Assembly (NCBI GenBank): GCA_020465985.1
Contig: JAANYP010000153.1
Location: 163,501 to 227,500, forward strand
Direction: 5' to 3'
Origin: Centrapalus pauciflorus
Lineage: Eukaryota > Streptophyta > Magnoliopsida > Asterales > Asteraceae
Length of the DNA: 64,000 nucleotides
Every line of letters starts with the position of its first letter. The first letter of the stretch is position 1. The notes beneath the pieces were generated by a model, which had not been told where the DNA came from, searched no databases, and worked only from the letters and a program-made list of their open reading frames with translations. Both the position numbers and the translations under genes were made by a program. Shown here piece by piece: positions 1-11,285 of this stretch.

Positions 1-2221
1 AATGTAATAATGTTACATTATTTGAATTATAATTTAATTAAGTAATGAAATATTTAATTAAATTATATAAATATTTATATTTATGAATTAATAAATTATT
101 AAAGAGAATTAAATAAAAGAGATATAATATACAACAATGAAAGTGGGTTAGCTAGCAAATATAATTAGATGAAGTATATAAACGTAAATAATATTCAAAA
201 ATTCAGATTACTCTCTCTCTCTAACTCTTTCTCTCTCTAACTTTCTCTCTCTACTCTCTCTCTACCTTCTCTCTAAATTTTCTTCCAAACCGACCGTCCG
301 ATTATCAAGATATATATACCGTTAGGAAGATCTCGGAGAATACTACACGAATATACTATCTTCTGCGTGATTTCATACGAATTTGAGGTAAGAATTTATA
401 TTTTTACGTTTTGTATATATTTCGGTATTTTCGAGTTTGCTAGTTTAATGAAATCTAAAGCTATTTTTATGGAAATTAACTAGAATAAGTATAATATAAT
501 CGAACATAGGCTTAATATTGATCATAATTGTGATTTATGCCTTAGAAATTCATGTTTTAGAATTGTAAATATGATCAGATTCGAGAATGTTTAGAACAGA
601 TTCGAAAAATACATAGAACAAACTCGAAAATCCATGATCAGGCTCGAAATAGTTGAATTCGAATCTAACCCATCCCTAGATTCGAGATGTACTTCGAATC
701 TAACTTCTAGAATCGAAAATATTAGTTTCGAATCTGTTAATCTAGACTTGAATAGGATAAGTTTCGAATCTAAGCATCCTAGAATCTGTTGGGCTAGTTT
801 CGAATCTAATAGACTCGAATGTATGCTAGTATCGAATCTAATATCATTGTCTCGAATATGTATGTGCTTCGAATCTATTCACTAGATTCGAATGAGCTTC
901 CTATTCGAATCTGTTGCCTTTAATTCGAGTCTGGATTTGTTCCAAGCCTAAGATTAATTCCTAAATCAGATTAAGTTATTAAACAACCTATTATAATTAA
1001 AAATATAATATGGTTATGATAAAACTCACAAATTCTATATATATATATGTACCGACCTTTTGAGAATATTAATAAGACAAAGAATGAGTTATGAACGAAC
1101 AAGTTATCAGAATCAGATAAAATAAAGATTTAAAATAAAAGACTGATATTAATATGATTTGATATGATAAATTTTGGACAGGTTCAGTGAAATCCTGAAC
1201 AAAGATTTAAAGATTTATAAAGCGGGTCAGATTTGATTTGACAGAGAATAGATTGAGATAAAATCCTGAGATAACTCAGGTGGCAGATTCATATATCTGT
1301 TTGACCAAGACCCAACACTGTGAGTTATAGATATTCAGATTGAACATGCATAGATCCGATTGAGATATATTGTTGCTGATAGATTTATTGACATTCACTT
1401 TATCAGCTGGAATGAGACCTGTGCACACCATGGATGGGTGTTGCCCAGTGAATCATGATAGCTATTTGATTATCTTTTCATATTGCATTTAATATTGCTT
1501 CACACTTTGCTTTATGATTTATTGCTATCATGACTTCTAAGACATATGCTTCCATTATTGATCAGACATTTGATAGAATTGATTCAGCTTGACTAGCCAT
1601 TATGGTCTATTGTTCTAGACCCGGCTATTTCACCAGTTCTTATGAACTTGGTAATGACCTCCGATGTTCCGCCATATTGACTTACTGGTAGCTAGCCCAG
1701 TATGTGGCTGATCCCCACGATTAAAGCGTGAGTGTGGCTTGAACATCATCCGATTCTATGATTCTATATCTCAATCATGAGGGCTGTAGCGGCAGCCAAG
1801 ACATATCACGCTTAGATTTATGACTCCGCTTGACACGCATGTTGATATTGAAAATCTATAAACTCACTAAGCGTTGCTTATGGTTGCTACTTCATATTTT
1901 TTTACAGGAAAAGGCAAAGGAAAGTCACCTGCCGGACCTAGTTCTTAGGTCTTACACGCTCAAGACAGAAGTTTCATAGACCTCTACTCAGCGACCCCAT
2001 TTTGGTACTAATTGGATGACGATATTATGGTGATCTGGGTAGATTTATTTTGATAATATGATGATATTAATTAGATTAGACTTGTGCCCCTTTATAAGTT
2101 TAATTTAAAAACTTAATCTGTATTAAACTTAAATCTTAATAGCTTGTACTGTAATTTAATTTTCCGCATTATAATTACTCTATCCTAGTTATGGTTGATA
2201 TCGTATTGCATGATGTGGGAC
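1..2221 (+). mobile_element. Divergent Ty3/gypsy-type LTR, solo or truncated
   Basis: This stretch is collinear with the complete gypsy LTRs at 19316-21108 and 26004-27798. It has the same order of a CT-rich leader and an 'accgacc' block (about 200-300), a splice-donor-like 'gaggtaagaa' (about 386), a TTCGAATCT array (about 572-935), a 'tcactaagc...gctact' block and 'ttttacaggaaaaggcaaagg' near 1900. It ends around 2221 near 'gatgtggga', where the complete LTRs end 'gatgtgaca'. The TG/CA borders and target duplication are not recognisable and no primer site follows. It is either a decayed solo LTR or one LTR whose element was lost. It contains no gene. Family relationship is fairly sure; both borders are approximate. 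Confidence 0.6.
572..935. repeat. Array of dispersed TTCGAA/TCGAA motifs
   Basis: About eighteen TCGA-cored words, mostly TTCGAATCT or ACTCGAAT, occur at irregular 10-30 bp spacing. Full sites read AGATTCGAATCT, a perfect palindrome. An 83-codon open frame crosses the array and reads as repeated Phe-Glu-Ser, but this only mirrors the motif and is not taken as a gene. The same array occupies the same relative place in the two complete gypsy LTRs. Confidence 0.8.
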
Positions 2222-3479
2222 CTAGACTGGTGAGAACTGCCCCGTAAGGGGTGGTCTTCACATCTTCTTTCTCTCTTCGACACCTTCACCGCCGACCACC
2301 ATAGCCACAATTCCAAGCTTTTGGAACACAACTTTTTCTCGTTTTTCTTGCTTCATTCACCTTCGGCACTATAAGGTAACATTCTTTTCACTTTATTTCC
2401 GTCTTTAACTTCCTAGATTGCTTGTTTGATTTTCAAAATTTTTATACTTTTTACTTTCGGTTTTTATACATTTTAGGTACTGAAATGTGTTCTTTTTACT
2501 TAGTAGTAGTTAGATAAAATGTTCCTTAAGTTGTTTTTGATTAGGATCTGTAATTTCATGCATTTTTATCAACATTTCAACTGTTCACGTTTATTTTTTG
2601 CATGAACATTAACTACACTCATGCAGTTTCGGATGTCCGAATTCGGACCACCACCCGAATTCGGATGTCCGACTTAGACTAGATTCAAAAATTTTTAAAA
2701 GTACAAAACCAATTTCGGACCACTGTTGATCCGAATTCGGTCCACTGTTGATCCGAATTCGGTCCGCAGTTGATCCGAATTCGGACCTTCAAAGCAGGGT
2801 TAAAATTTTTCAAAACTTGAAAATTGTCTAACTCTGTTCCCACTGTGCATCCGAATTCGGATGATACCCGGATTCGGTCCCCATCCGAATTCCAGGTACC
2901 ATCCGAAATTAGGACATTCCCATATCATTGCATGCATTTAGACAAGTCATCAATCGAATTCGGATCATGTACCATGACCCATCCGAATTCGGACCTCTAT
3001 CATCCATTTCATGCCTCACATTTCGGACCTTCATCCGAATTCGGTCCATGTTCCTCACCACCTCCGAATTCGGACCACCACAAATCATTCATGCATTGTC
3101 CGATTTCGGACTGATCCGAATTCGGTGACACTGTTCATCCGAATTCGGACCATCCGAAATCCAACACTTAGGATTTATTTTTAATTTTTTTCATTTTTCC
3201 ACTTTTGCATGTTTATATAAATTAAAAATTCTCAAAAATTGGTTCCATCCAAGTGCATCATTGATTAGAGTTACGATCAGTGTTTGAGTGAAACGGTCTT
3301 ATCTAACATCGGTCTCTTAACGATTGACTTTGGACTTTTTTAGTGGAATTTTATTCTGCTAATAAAGACCCGATGCTAAACAGATCAGACAATTTCTATT
3401 TCACACTCATCTAGACTTCACATCAATGCATTATCATATCAAGTCTTATGATTCTAACTTTGTTGCACTTTGCAGGATA
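2222..3479 (+). other. Non-coding region upstream of the family A third ORF
   Basis: No coding region is seen. The left part (2222-2600) has CT-rich stretches and a 'ctataaggtaac' that resembles a splice donor. The middle holds the palindrome array described separately. The right part ends in a pyrimidine-containing stretch and 'gcactttgcag' (3465-3475), a good splice acceptor four bases before the ATG at 3480. The same arrangement is seen before the third ORF of element B. I infer that this is the inter-ORF region of a Sirevirus-like copia element, with the third ORF expressed from a spliced RNA. Confidence 0.5.
2636..3150. repeat. Array of the palindrome CCGAATTCGG
   Basis: Eleven exact copies of CCGAATTCGG lie in about 500 bp (near 2638, 2655, 2731, 2752, 2775, 2851, 2983, 3035, 3064, 3116 and 3139). 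Several extend to the 12-base palindrome TCCGAATTCGGA. One-base variants are interspersed. Spacing is irregular (13 to about 130 bp) and the intervening sequence differs, except for a short local duplication around 2728-2775. It is therefore not a simple tandem repeat. Confidence 0.9.
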
Positions 3480-4197
3480 ATGGATCCGGCAATCATTCTC
3501 ACCGTACCCCATCCTCCCATTCAAAATAATAATGCTCAGCTACCCGAGGAATCCATTCTACCCAGCGCCGAGTTTGTCGAGTTTATCCCACATAACTGGC
3601 AACTCGACGTCTCCATCCTTTCAAAAGAAACCCAAACCCTTGCCTTCGACATCCTCACCCGCCATCCCATCTATTACGCACTATCAACTGCCATAGCTGT
3701 TCCCCAGATTTACCTCCAACAATTCTGGAGCAGGCTCCAATATATAACCGACCCCGAACCTCACTTCACCTCCACCATTGACTGCGTTCCAGTCAAAATC
3801 ACCACCGCAGCCATCCGCCACATTCTTCATCTACCCATAAGACTACCTTCCCACCCTTGATTCATTCGACCCAAACCCATCCGTATCTGAGGCCCTAAAT
3901 GAGATACAAACTCTAGGGTATGACGGCCCTCTTACCAAACCATCAGACTTCCGCACGAAAAACCTTCAGTCCCACTGGCGGATTCTATTCGATGTGCTTA
4001 ACAAATGCCTCACAGCCAAGCATTCAGGCCATGACTCGGCGTCGGCCCAGGTATTAGCCATGTTCACCAGCTTTGCCTTCGACCGACACGTGGACTATGC
4101 TGCTTTCATCTTTGAAGAATTACGAAGAGTCTACGTCGAAAGAAGCACAAAGAAAGGCCGCAAGTATGTTCCTTATCAAAGTTCCAGGACCTCCTAA
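3480..4197 (+). pseudogene. Third ORF of a Sirevirus-like copia element (A1), broken
   Basis: The start ATG (3480) follows a splice-acceptor-like CAG at 3473-3475. The first frame runs to a stop at 3858. It is followed without a gap in homology by another frame (about 3860-4197), so a frameshift lies near 3845-3857. The protein shows the N-terminal globular region known from the extra ORF of plant copia elements: a 'YYALSTAI...YLQQFW' segment, then 'LTKPSDF..KNLQSHWRILFDVL' and 'HVDYAAFIFEEL'. Compared with copy A2 (16269-19091), about 2.5 kb of the middle is deleted near 4180, joining an upstream segment directly to the last codons. The function of this ORF is not established; it has been called env-like or accessory. 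Confidence 0.65.
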
Positions 4198-4204
4198 GTG
4201 ATCG

Positions 4205-4217
4205 AAAAGGGGGAGAT
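4205..4217 (+). other. Polypurine tract of element A1
   Basis: AAAAGGGGGAGAT lies immediately before the LTR start TGTTAGA. The identical tract and junction occur at 19095-19107 in copy A2, which supports it as the plus-strand primer site. Confidence 0.8.
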
Positions 4218-4563
4218 TGTTAGATTTATTTATTTCGATCTTAGGAGTTGTTTTGTAATATTTATTGTCTTTGTAATTTGTCTTGTATTTTATTTCAATG
4301 TAATTTATGTTTATGCAAAGTGTAGGGGCCAAAAGTGTCATGTGATGTAAGTTAATTAAAGGAGCCTACAAAAGGCTCCTAGGGTTACTTTTTGTGTACA
4401 CGGTTGACCATTTGAATATCATATTCAGCCGCCACTGTTCATTGTTCTCTCAATATTCATATTGTCTCTTCTTCATCATAATACATTTATTGAGCTAGTT
4501 TCTTCATGTATATGATGAGAATATCATTAAGGTGCTGAAAATATACGGGAATACTTCATTACA
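4218..4563 (+). mobile_element. 3' LTR of copia element A1
   Basis: This 346-bp LTR starts TGTTAGAT after the polypurine tract and ends TTCATTACA. The other family member has the same start (19108) and the same end (27934), with shared blocks 'aattaaaggagcct', 'ggctcctagggtt' and 'agccgccac'. The base after the LTR end (4564) is inside a gag reading frame of element B, as expected if A1 had inserted there. Confidence 0.8.
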
Positions 4564-7144
4564 GCTTTGCCTCAGGTTATACTACACACATTCCGCAATC
4601 AGAAGAATTCTAAGGAGCTTTGGGAGACGCTGGAAAAGAGGTGTGAGGGTAATCCGAGGGTTCGGAGAAAGCGTATGGAATTGTTGAAACAGCAGTTTGC
4701 GATTTTCAAGGCTTTGAAGGATGAAAAGTTGGACGACACTATCACCCACTTTTATCATATGCTAACAGAGCTTGAGAGTCATGGCATTGAGTATAACAAT
4801 ACAGAATAGAACAATAAGCTTCTTGATGCCCTACCAGCCAAATGGGCGATGTACGTGGCTATGATCAAGCTTGATGAAGATAAGTATTATACTCAATCGT
4901 TGGAGGATGTAGTGGGAACGTTGCGGGCTTATCATTTTGAGCTACTGAAGGACGAAACCGATTATGAACAAGTCCAAAATCCAGCCATGTATTTTGGAAA
5001 ATCAACAAAACCTTCAGTGACAGCTGATATGAAGACTGCTACAGCGTTTTTCACCGGAGAAACGTCGTCACCAGCAGAGACTGATGACACACTGAATAGA
5101 GCGTTCTTAGGGTTGGGAAGATCGGAAGAACAACAACCTCAGGCAACACCTGCATCAACATCTCAGGGAACTCTAAGATGCCCATGAGCGCTAAGTCGGC
5201 CGAAGAACATTTGAATCTATTGGCGTCATTTGTGGCCGCGTATGGAAACTGGTTCAGGGGAAAATAATCTGGGATGAAGATTACGATCAGGTAGACCCTG
5301 ACGACCTTGAGGAGATGGATCTCAAATGGCAACTGGCCATGGTAACCCAACGGGTTAAACGATTCATCAAACGGACTGGGAGGAATCTGAATATAAATAA
5401 TAAGGGGATTGGCTTCGATAAGTCAAAGGTTAAATGCTACAACTGTCAAGGTTTGGGACACTTCGCCAGAGAGTGTCAGAGACCAAAGGTAGATCATTAC
5501 CAAGGGCAGAATCAGCATCAAGGGCAGTTTCAGAACCAATCTCAACAGAGATACCTTCCGAGTTCATCATCCAGTCAAGCCAACATAGGTGGTCTGTTAT
5601 CAAACGTAACATCAGATAGACAGCTGGATGGTACTTACGACTAGAGCTCACATCCGGAATCTAACGCTAGAGCCTTCATGGCTGAGGTCACTGAGAGTGG
5701 ATGTGAAGGGGAAGAGCAGAACACAAGGGACAGCAGTCCAATGTGGGTGGAGAAGTCGAATGATCAGACGCTTCTGGAGTTTGCCACTCAAATGGCCAAC
5801 GTGGAATCTGATCACACGAAGGTTAGTCTGAATTACTCTCTTTTCCATGAATTATGTATGTTATGTGTTACTTCTAACGACAGGTTGAATCTAGTATTAG
5901 AATCACATAAAAACATATCTGCTCAAAATGAGTCTTTAAAATCTGATAATGCTAGCCTGAATGACATTAAGCAATGTCTTAAGGACAAGCTTAAAGCTGA
6001 TGCACAAGATGTCATAGTTCTAAAAGACAAGCTGAGTGAGCAGTGCGTTAGATTAGAACTGATGTATGAGCATGTAGAGGCTTTGACCAAAGATCTTAAG
6101 ACCAAAGAAGTAGAGCTAGCTGAAACTAAGGTGAAGGTAGCAGAGGCCAATAGTAAGCTAGAAAAGTTTAGGAACTCAAGTCTGAACCTAGGGAAAGTTT
6201 TAGATGCTCAACGCCAATCTAAAAAGCCTGTAGGTCTAGGATTTCATGAGATTCCTCCTCCTTTTAATGCAAACTACGTGCCTCAACCTCAGGAGAAAAT
6301 TGAGAAATCAGTAGACTTAGAGGACATACCTGCACCTGTATCTGAGCCTGTAAAAGAAAATACACCTAAGGTGACTGATACAAACATCAAGGTTAAGAAA
6401 GTCAAATTTGTGTCTTCCTCCAGTGAAACACCTGCTGGAAAACATAAAATTGATTTTAATGATCAGGACGAAGAACCAGTCACAATAGATGCTCAAAAGG
6501 ACCAAGACACTAGTGAGACACCTAAGTCTAAGGGCACACACAAGAAGTCCATTAACAAGATGTCCTGCTTTAGATGTCATGAAAAGGGGCATGTTGCTTC
6601 TAATTGTCCACTTAGGAAAATTGATGTTACACCTAAGACAGGGAAGCCAACACAAGTTAAGCCCTCAACAAGTGTGGCGAGCACTAGTAGTTCTCAGAGT
6701 ACCGAGAAAACTGTGCAGGCTACACCAAAACAAGTTGTGAAACAAATACCGGTAAAAGGTGGACCAAAAGAAGTGGTTAGGACTAATTCACCGATTCGAG
6801 TCGTAAATCAATCTAGGTCTGGACCTCAACAACAATATAGGAGCACAACACCTAGCAGAGCATACACTCCAGTTAGGTCACACACTCCTATTAGACATCA
6901 CACACCGGTTAGAGCTCAGGGATCTCAATCTGAAATGCAATATAATCGGAATTATTCAAGAGCTCCACAACAAATGCCTACTCAAAGGCAAAGAGTGAAT
7001 TTACATCACTCGGCACCACAACAAACTCCTGTTCAACGACACAAGTCACCTGAAAGGCGAGATGGGTATTTGAAAGAGTTTAAGTATGTGGACGAGAATG
7101 GTATAACCAAGTCAGTTATGGCTTGGGTTCCCCGTGATAACTAA
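4564..7144 (+). pseudogene. Element B gag: UBN2 capsid, two zinc knuckles, coiled coil
   Basis: The reading frame starts within gag (Ala-Leu-Pro at 4564). The capsid-like UBN2 part includes 'LWETLEKR', 'LLDALPAKW' and 'YYTQSLEDVVGTLRAYHFEL'. A TAG at 4807 and a frameshift near 5165-5190 interrupt it. A first CCHC knuckle, CYNCQGLGHFAREC, lies at about 5436-5477. After a TAG at 5642 the frame continues through a long heptad-rich coiled coil (about 5800-6180), a second knuckle CFRCHEKGHVASNC (about 6565-6606) and a basic Thr/Pro/Arg-rich tail with 'PVR.HTPIRHHTP' repeats. It ends TAA at 7142. Gag normally packages the RNA; this copy is broken three times. Confidence 0.8.
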
Positions 7145-7430
7145 CCTATTTTCTTTCATGTGCAGGAGATTACCACAGGTCCAAACAACAAATGGTTCGT
7201 CGACAGTGGATGCTCCAGGCACATGACAGGGGAAAGAAGTCTCCTTACAGACTTCAAGGGTGGGAATCGGGGATTTGTATCATTCGCGGGAAATAAAGGA
7301 GGAAACATCACGGGTACTGGAGTGGTCACTAATGGGACGATCAATTTGGATCAAGTTTATCATGTTGATAACTGGTTCACAATCTCATTAGTGTATCTCA
7401 AATCTGTGACAAGAAGAATTCAGTGTTGTT
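7145..7430 (+). pseudogene. Element B aspartic protease, frameshifted
   Basis: The sequence continues in the gag frame after its stop and carries the copia protease motif WFVDSGCSRHMTG (Asp-Ser-Gly active site, about 7190-7228). Downstream 'ITGTGVV' and 'QVYHV' match the rest of the domain. The frame is lost near 7365-7395 and resumes one frame away at about 7420. A splice-acceptor-like 'tttctttcatgtgcag' sits at 7150-7165, just after the gag stop. This may be how pol is joined or expressed. Confidence 0.75.
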
Positions 7431-8764
7431 CACTGACACTGAAGCGTTAGTGCTAAAACCGGGGTTCAAGATTCCTGAAGAATGGATATTGATGCGGGCA
7501 CCAAAGAAGAATGACTTGTACATGCTCGATATGAACAAGCCGGAAACTTCGATGGGTTCGATCTGCTTACTGTCAAAAGCTTCGGAGACTGAATCAGTGT
7601 TGTGGCACAGACGCATGGCACACTTGCACCTAAGAAAAATGAACTATATAACGAAAACTGGGTTGGTGCAAGGTGCGCCTATGAAGAGTTTTCAGTTCGA
7701 GGACAAGTGTCTACCATGCAAGAAGGGCAAACAACATAAGAAGGCACACAAGTCCAAGACTCAGAACTCCATAACCTCTACATTCGATTTGTTGCATATG
7801 GATCTCTTCGGACCAATCAACAAAAGGAGTATAGGAGGTAGTTGGTATTGTTTAGTTATCACTGACGATTACTCACGATTTTCTTGGGTTTTCTTTCTAG
7901 GTACAAAGGACGAGACGGCTTCCAAGCTCATCGGGTTCTTAGACCAAGTGGAGAATTCCTATGGAACACGGGTTAAAAGGCTACGTAGTGATAATGGAAC
8001 AGAATTTAAAAACACTGTAATTGGTGTATATTGCCTATCAAAGGGCATAGTACATCAATTTAGTGCACCGTATGAGCCTCAACAAAATGGGGTGGCCGAA
8101 AGAAAAGAACAGGACATTGATTGAGGCAGCTAGGACTATGCTTTCGGATTCAAAGCTTCCTACCATGTTTTGGGGGGAGGCAGTGAACACCGCATGTCAT
8201 ATTTTAAACCGGGTCCTAACTGTCAAATCTTTGAACAAAACCTGTTATGAAATTTTGAATAAACGGCCACCTAATTTAACTGGCTTCGAACCGTTTGGGG
8301 TACCATGTACTTTACTGCGAACAAAACATCAACCTAAGTTTGGTGAAAAGGCTGACGAAGGATACTTCCTAGGTTATGTGCCGAACTCACCAAACAAACG
8401 GGTTTTTAACAAAACAAATGGTACAGTAGAGATTGTGTATAACATTGAAGTCACAAGTTATACACATGAACCCCAAACAGGTCCGGAATGGATATTTGAC
8501 TATGATAAATTGTTTGAGTCATTTAACATTCCTTTGGATGAAAATGCAGGTACAATCGAAAAGGACATGGCGACGTTGCATCTGAATGACGAAGGTCATA
8601 CCTTTCCGAGGACTACATTTCAATCCACATCCGAGCCTACTTCGACTGAAGATGGATCTCCAGAAGTCACTGATCCAGAAGCACCTTCAACTGAGAATCA
8701 GACTCAGACAACAAATTCCAACTCTGAGGAAAATGTCCACGAGGAAATAAAATGTGGAATCTGA
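7400..8764 (+). pseudogene. Element B integrase, frameshifted
   Basis: This region contains the GAG-pre-integrase zinc region ('LWHRRMAHL', then 'CLPCKKGK') and the rve catalytic core. The catalytic acids are in 'LLHMDLFGP', 'RSDNGTEF' and 'QQNGVAERK'. A one-base shift in an A-rich stretch near 8100-8110 moves the frame just after the catalytic Glu, and a second shift near 8750 separates integrase from RT. The C-terminal part ('KFGEKADEGYFLGY') is typical of copia integrases. It would insert the cDNA into the genome; this copy is inactive because of the shifts. Confidence 0.85.
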
Positions 8765-10535
8765 GGATGTTCCCCCATTAGGTGAAATAGGATCTAACTT
8801 AGGAGATAATCTGAGAGTTGACGAGATAGAGACCTCTAGGATCAACAAGAACCATCCTATAGAAAGCATCATAGGAAATCCTAACGAGGGTGTGAGGACT
8901 AGGAGTAGTTTAAATAACAACACTGTGTTGTTGTCGATGATAAATGACTTCGAGGCCTATCATACCTGCCTCTATCCTTGTTTTATCTCACAAGTAGAGC
9001 CGAAAAATGTGCAAATGGCACTAAAGGATAACTCCTGGGTTGAAGCGATGCAGGAAGAACTCTCTCAGTTTAGGAAACTAGAAGTGTGGGAGTTAGTTCC
9101 ATTACCTCGAGGGGAAATAGCAATAGGAACCAAATGGGTTTTTAAGTGCAAAAGAGACGATCGAGGTATAGTCACTCGCAACAAGGCTAGGTTAGTTGTA
9201 AAGGGTTTCAACCAAGAGGAGGGAATCGATTACAATGAGGTGTTCGCGCAAGTAGCAAGGTTGGAAGCAATTCGTTTGTTTCTGGCTTTTGCTTCCTTCA
9301 AGGGCTTTAAGGTATATCAACTAGATGTTAAGAGTGCTTTCCTCTATGGGAAAGTGAAGGCTCTGGTATATGTAGAACAACCGCCCGGATTTACAGATCC
9401 AAAATATCCAGATAGAGTATATCGTTTAGATAAGGCTCTGTATGGATTGCATCAAGCACCAAGGGCGTGGTACGAGACTTTATCCAACCATCTGTTAGAG
9501 AACGGGTTTGAAAGGGGTAGGATAGATAGTACGCTGTTCGTTAAGCGGAAGGGAGAACACTTCATCTTGGTACAAGTGTACGTCGATGATATCATTTTTG
9601 GATCATCAGACGAACAAATGTGCAAAGATTTCGAGAAGGTGATGAAGTCGAAATTCGAGATGAGTGCAATGGGAGAGTTAAATTTCTTTTTGGGGTTACA
9701 AGTTGACCAAAAGAAGGAAGGTATGTTTATCCATCAGACGAAGTATGTCTATGACATATTGGAACGCTTCGGGATGGAAGGGACGAAACTGACTGCCCAT
9801 TTCAGCACGCCGATTCAAGTGAATCACAATCTCGGACCGGGTACTGAAAGTGATACCGATGTGGATCCGACGTTATATCGGGCCATGATTGGATCACTTA
9901 TGTATTTAACTGCTTCAAGACCTGACATCATGTTTGCTGTGTGTATTTGTGCTAGGTTTCAAGCTAATCCGAAGGAGATGCACATGAAAGCTGTGAAGCG
10001 GATTCTACGATACCTCAAGTCGAAACCGAAGCTGGGACTTTGGTATCACGCGGAGGGAGATCTAGAGTTAGAGGCGTTCACGGATTCTGACTACGGATGA
10101 TGCAGCTTGATGCGCAAATCAACAACTGGAGGTTGTCAATTCCTAGGAGGGAGACTGGTTTCCTGGCAATGCAAGAAACAGACGTCGGTAGCCGTGTCAA
10201 CGTGCGAGGCCGAGTATGTTGCTGCTGGTAGTTGCTGCTCACAGGTTCTGTGGATACAACAACAATTGCAGGATTACGGTTTGGCTTACACTCAAACTCC
10301 TATTAGGATAGATAACCAATCTACAATTGCTATAACAAATAATCCAGTTAAACACAGTAAAACAAAGCACATAGACATAAGGCATCATTTTATTCGTGAT
10401 TGTGCTGAAAAGAACTTAATCAAATTGGTAAAAGTGGCAACGGACGATAATAATGCTGATTTATTTACCAAAGCCTTTGATAAGTCACGGTTTGAATATT
10501 TGATTCAACTAAATGGAATGCGCAACCCAGAGTAA
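8754..10535 (+). pseudogene. Element B reverse transcriptase and RNase H, one in-frame stop
   Basis: The RT (RVT_2) runs from 'NSWVEAMQEEL' through 'KWVFKCKRDDRG', 'QLDVKSAFLYG' and the catalytic VYVDDIIFG to 'LMYLTASRPDIMFAV'. RNase H follows with 'EAFTDSDYG', 'KSTTGG', 'STCEAEYVAA' and 'KHIDIRHHFIRD'. A TGA at 10098-10100 replaces what is normally Gly in the 'SDYGG' segment and cuts RNase H from RT in the same frame. Otherwise the 590 codons are open, so damage here is limited. The stop at 10533 ends pol. Confidence 0.9.
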
Positions 10536-11097
10536 TTTGACCTTAGTAGAAGTTTATTTCCTTTTATAGCTGTAGTATTTCTTTCTTTTTATAGTAAGTC
10601 TGCTAAATTAGGATACTTTCTATTTTTAGTAAGTTAATAGGTTATCTTCTTTTATTGATAATTCTTATGAAAAACAAAAAAAAAGAGAGAAAACCATAAA
10701 AATTCATAAAAAAAAGAATATCAGAAAAAGAGTTAAGTCTTAGATGCATAGGTTCAAAGTGACGAAAATTAGCACAGTCGTTACAAACTCTAAGTGTTTA
10801 GGCTTTCACACATAATGCACCTAAAATTCTAAGTGTTATACTTTATTTTAGTTTGATGTGTTGGTAGGCATAATACATATAGGGAGTCCCAAGGCTAATA
10901 AAATATTCAAGAAAAAGTCAAACGTGTCCCTAACTTAGATGTATGACCAATCGGTCTTAATTTTTATGTACAAGACATACAAACTTTGAGTCTAAATGAG
11001 GTATGCAAACTTTCTGGGGATGTATAGCAACATCAAATACATCTAAAAATGGAAAGCATAGAAAAATCATAAGGAATTGAGAGTCAAAAACATGTAA

Positions 11098-11285
11098 CTC
11101 TGTTGTACGTAAGTACAGACCTGTTGCCTCTGTTTTGATTCGGGTTAGCAAGATAAGTCGCTTTGTTGTACGTCGGTACAGACCTGTCACCGCTGTCTTG
11201 CTAGCTTTAAAAATAAACCTTAAGTCAAACTAAGACACTTTGTTGTATGAAAATACAGACTTGTGTCTGATGTTTGTCTTTTAAA
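11098..11285 (+). repeat. Three diverged direct repeats with a short hairpin
   Basis: Repeats near 11100, 11161 and 11240 share 'tttgttgtacgt..gtacagacctgt'. In the first two, TGTAC and GTACA flank a short loop, giving a small stem. The third copy is decayed. Nothing marks these as coding. Confidence 0.6.

Noticed and set aside
634..885. 83-codon frame with repeated Phe-Glu-Ser
   Set aside because: It only reads the TTCGAATCT array; the same array in other copies is not open.
2824..3128. Two overlapping frames of 96 and 66 codons
   Set aside because: They read through the CCGAATTCGG array, have no domain, and lie upstream of the splice acceptor of the real third ORF.
2620..3170. CRISPR-like array
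   Set aside because: The repeated unit is a 10-12 base palindrome with irregular spacing in a plant retrotransposon; there are no constant-length spacers or cas genes.
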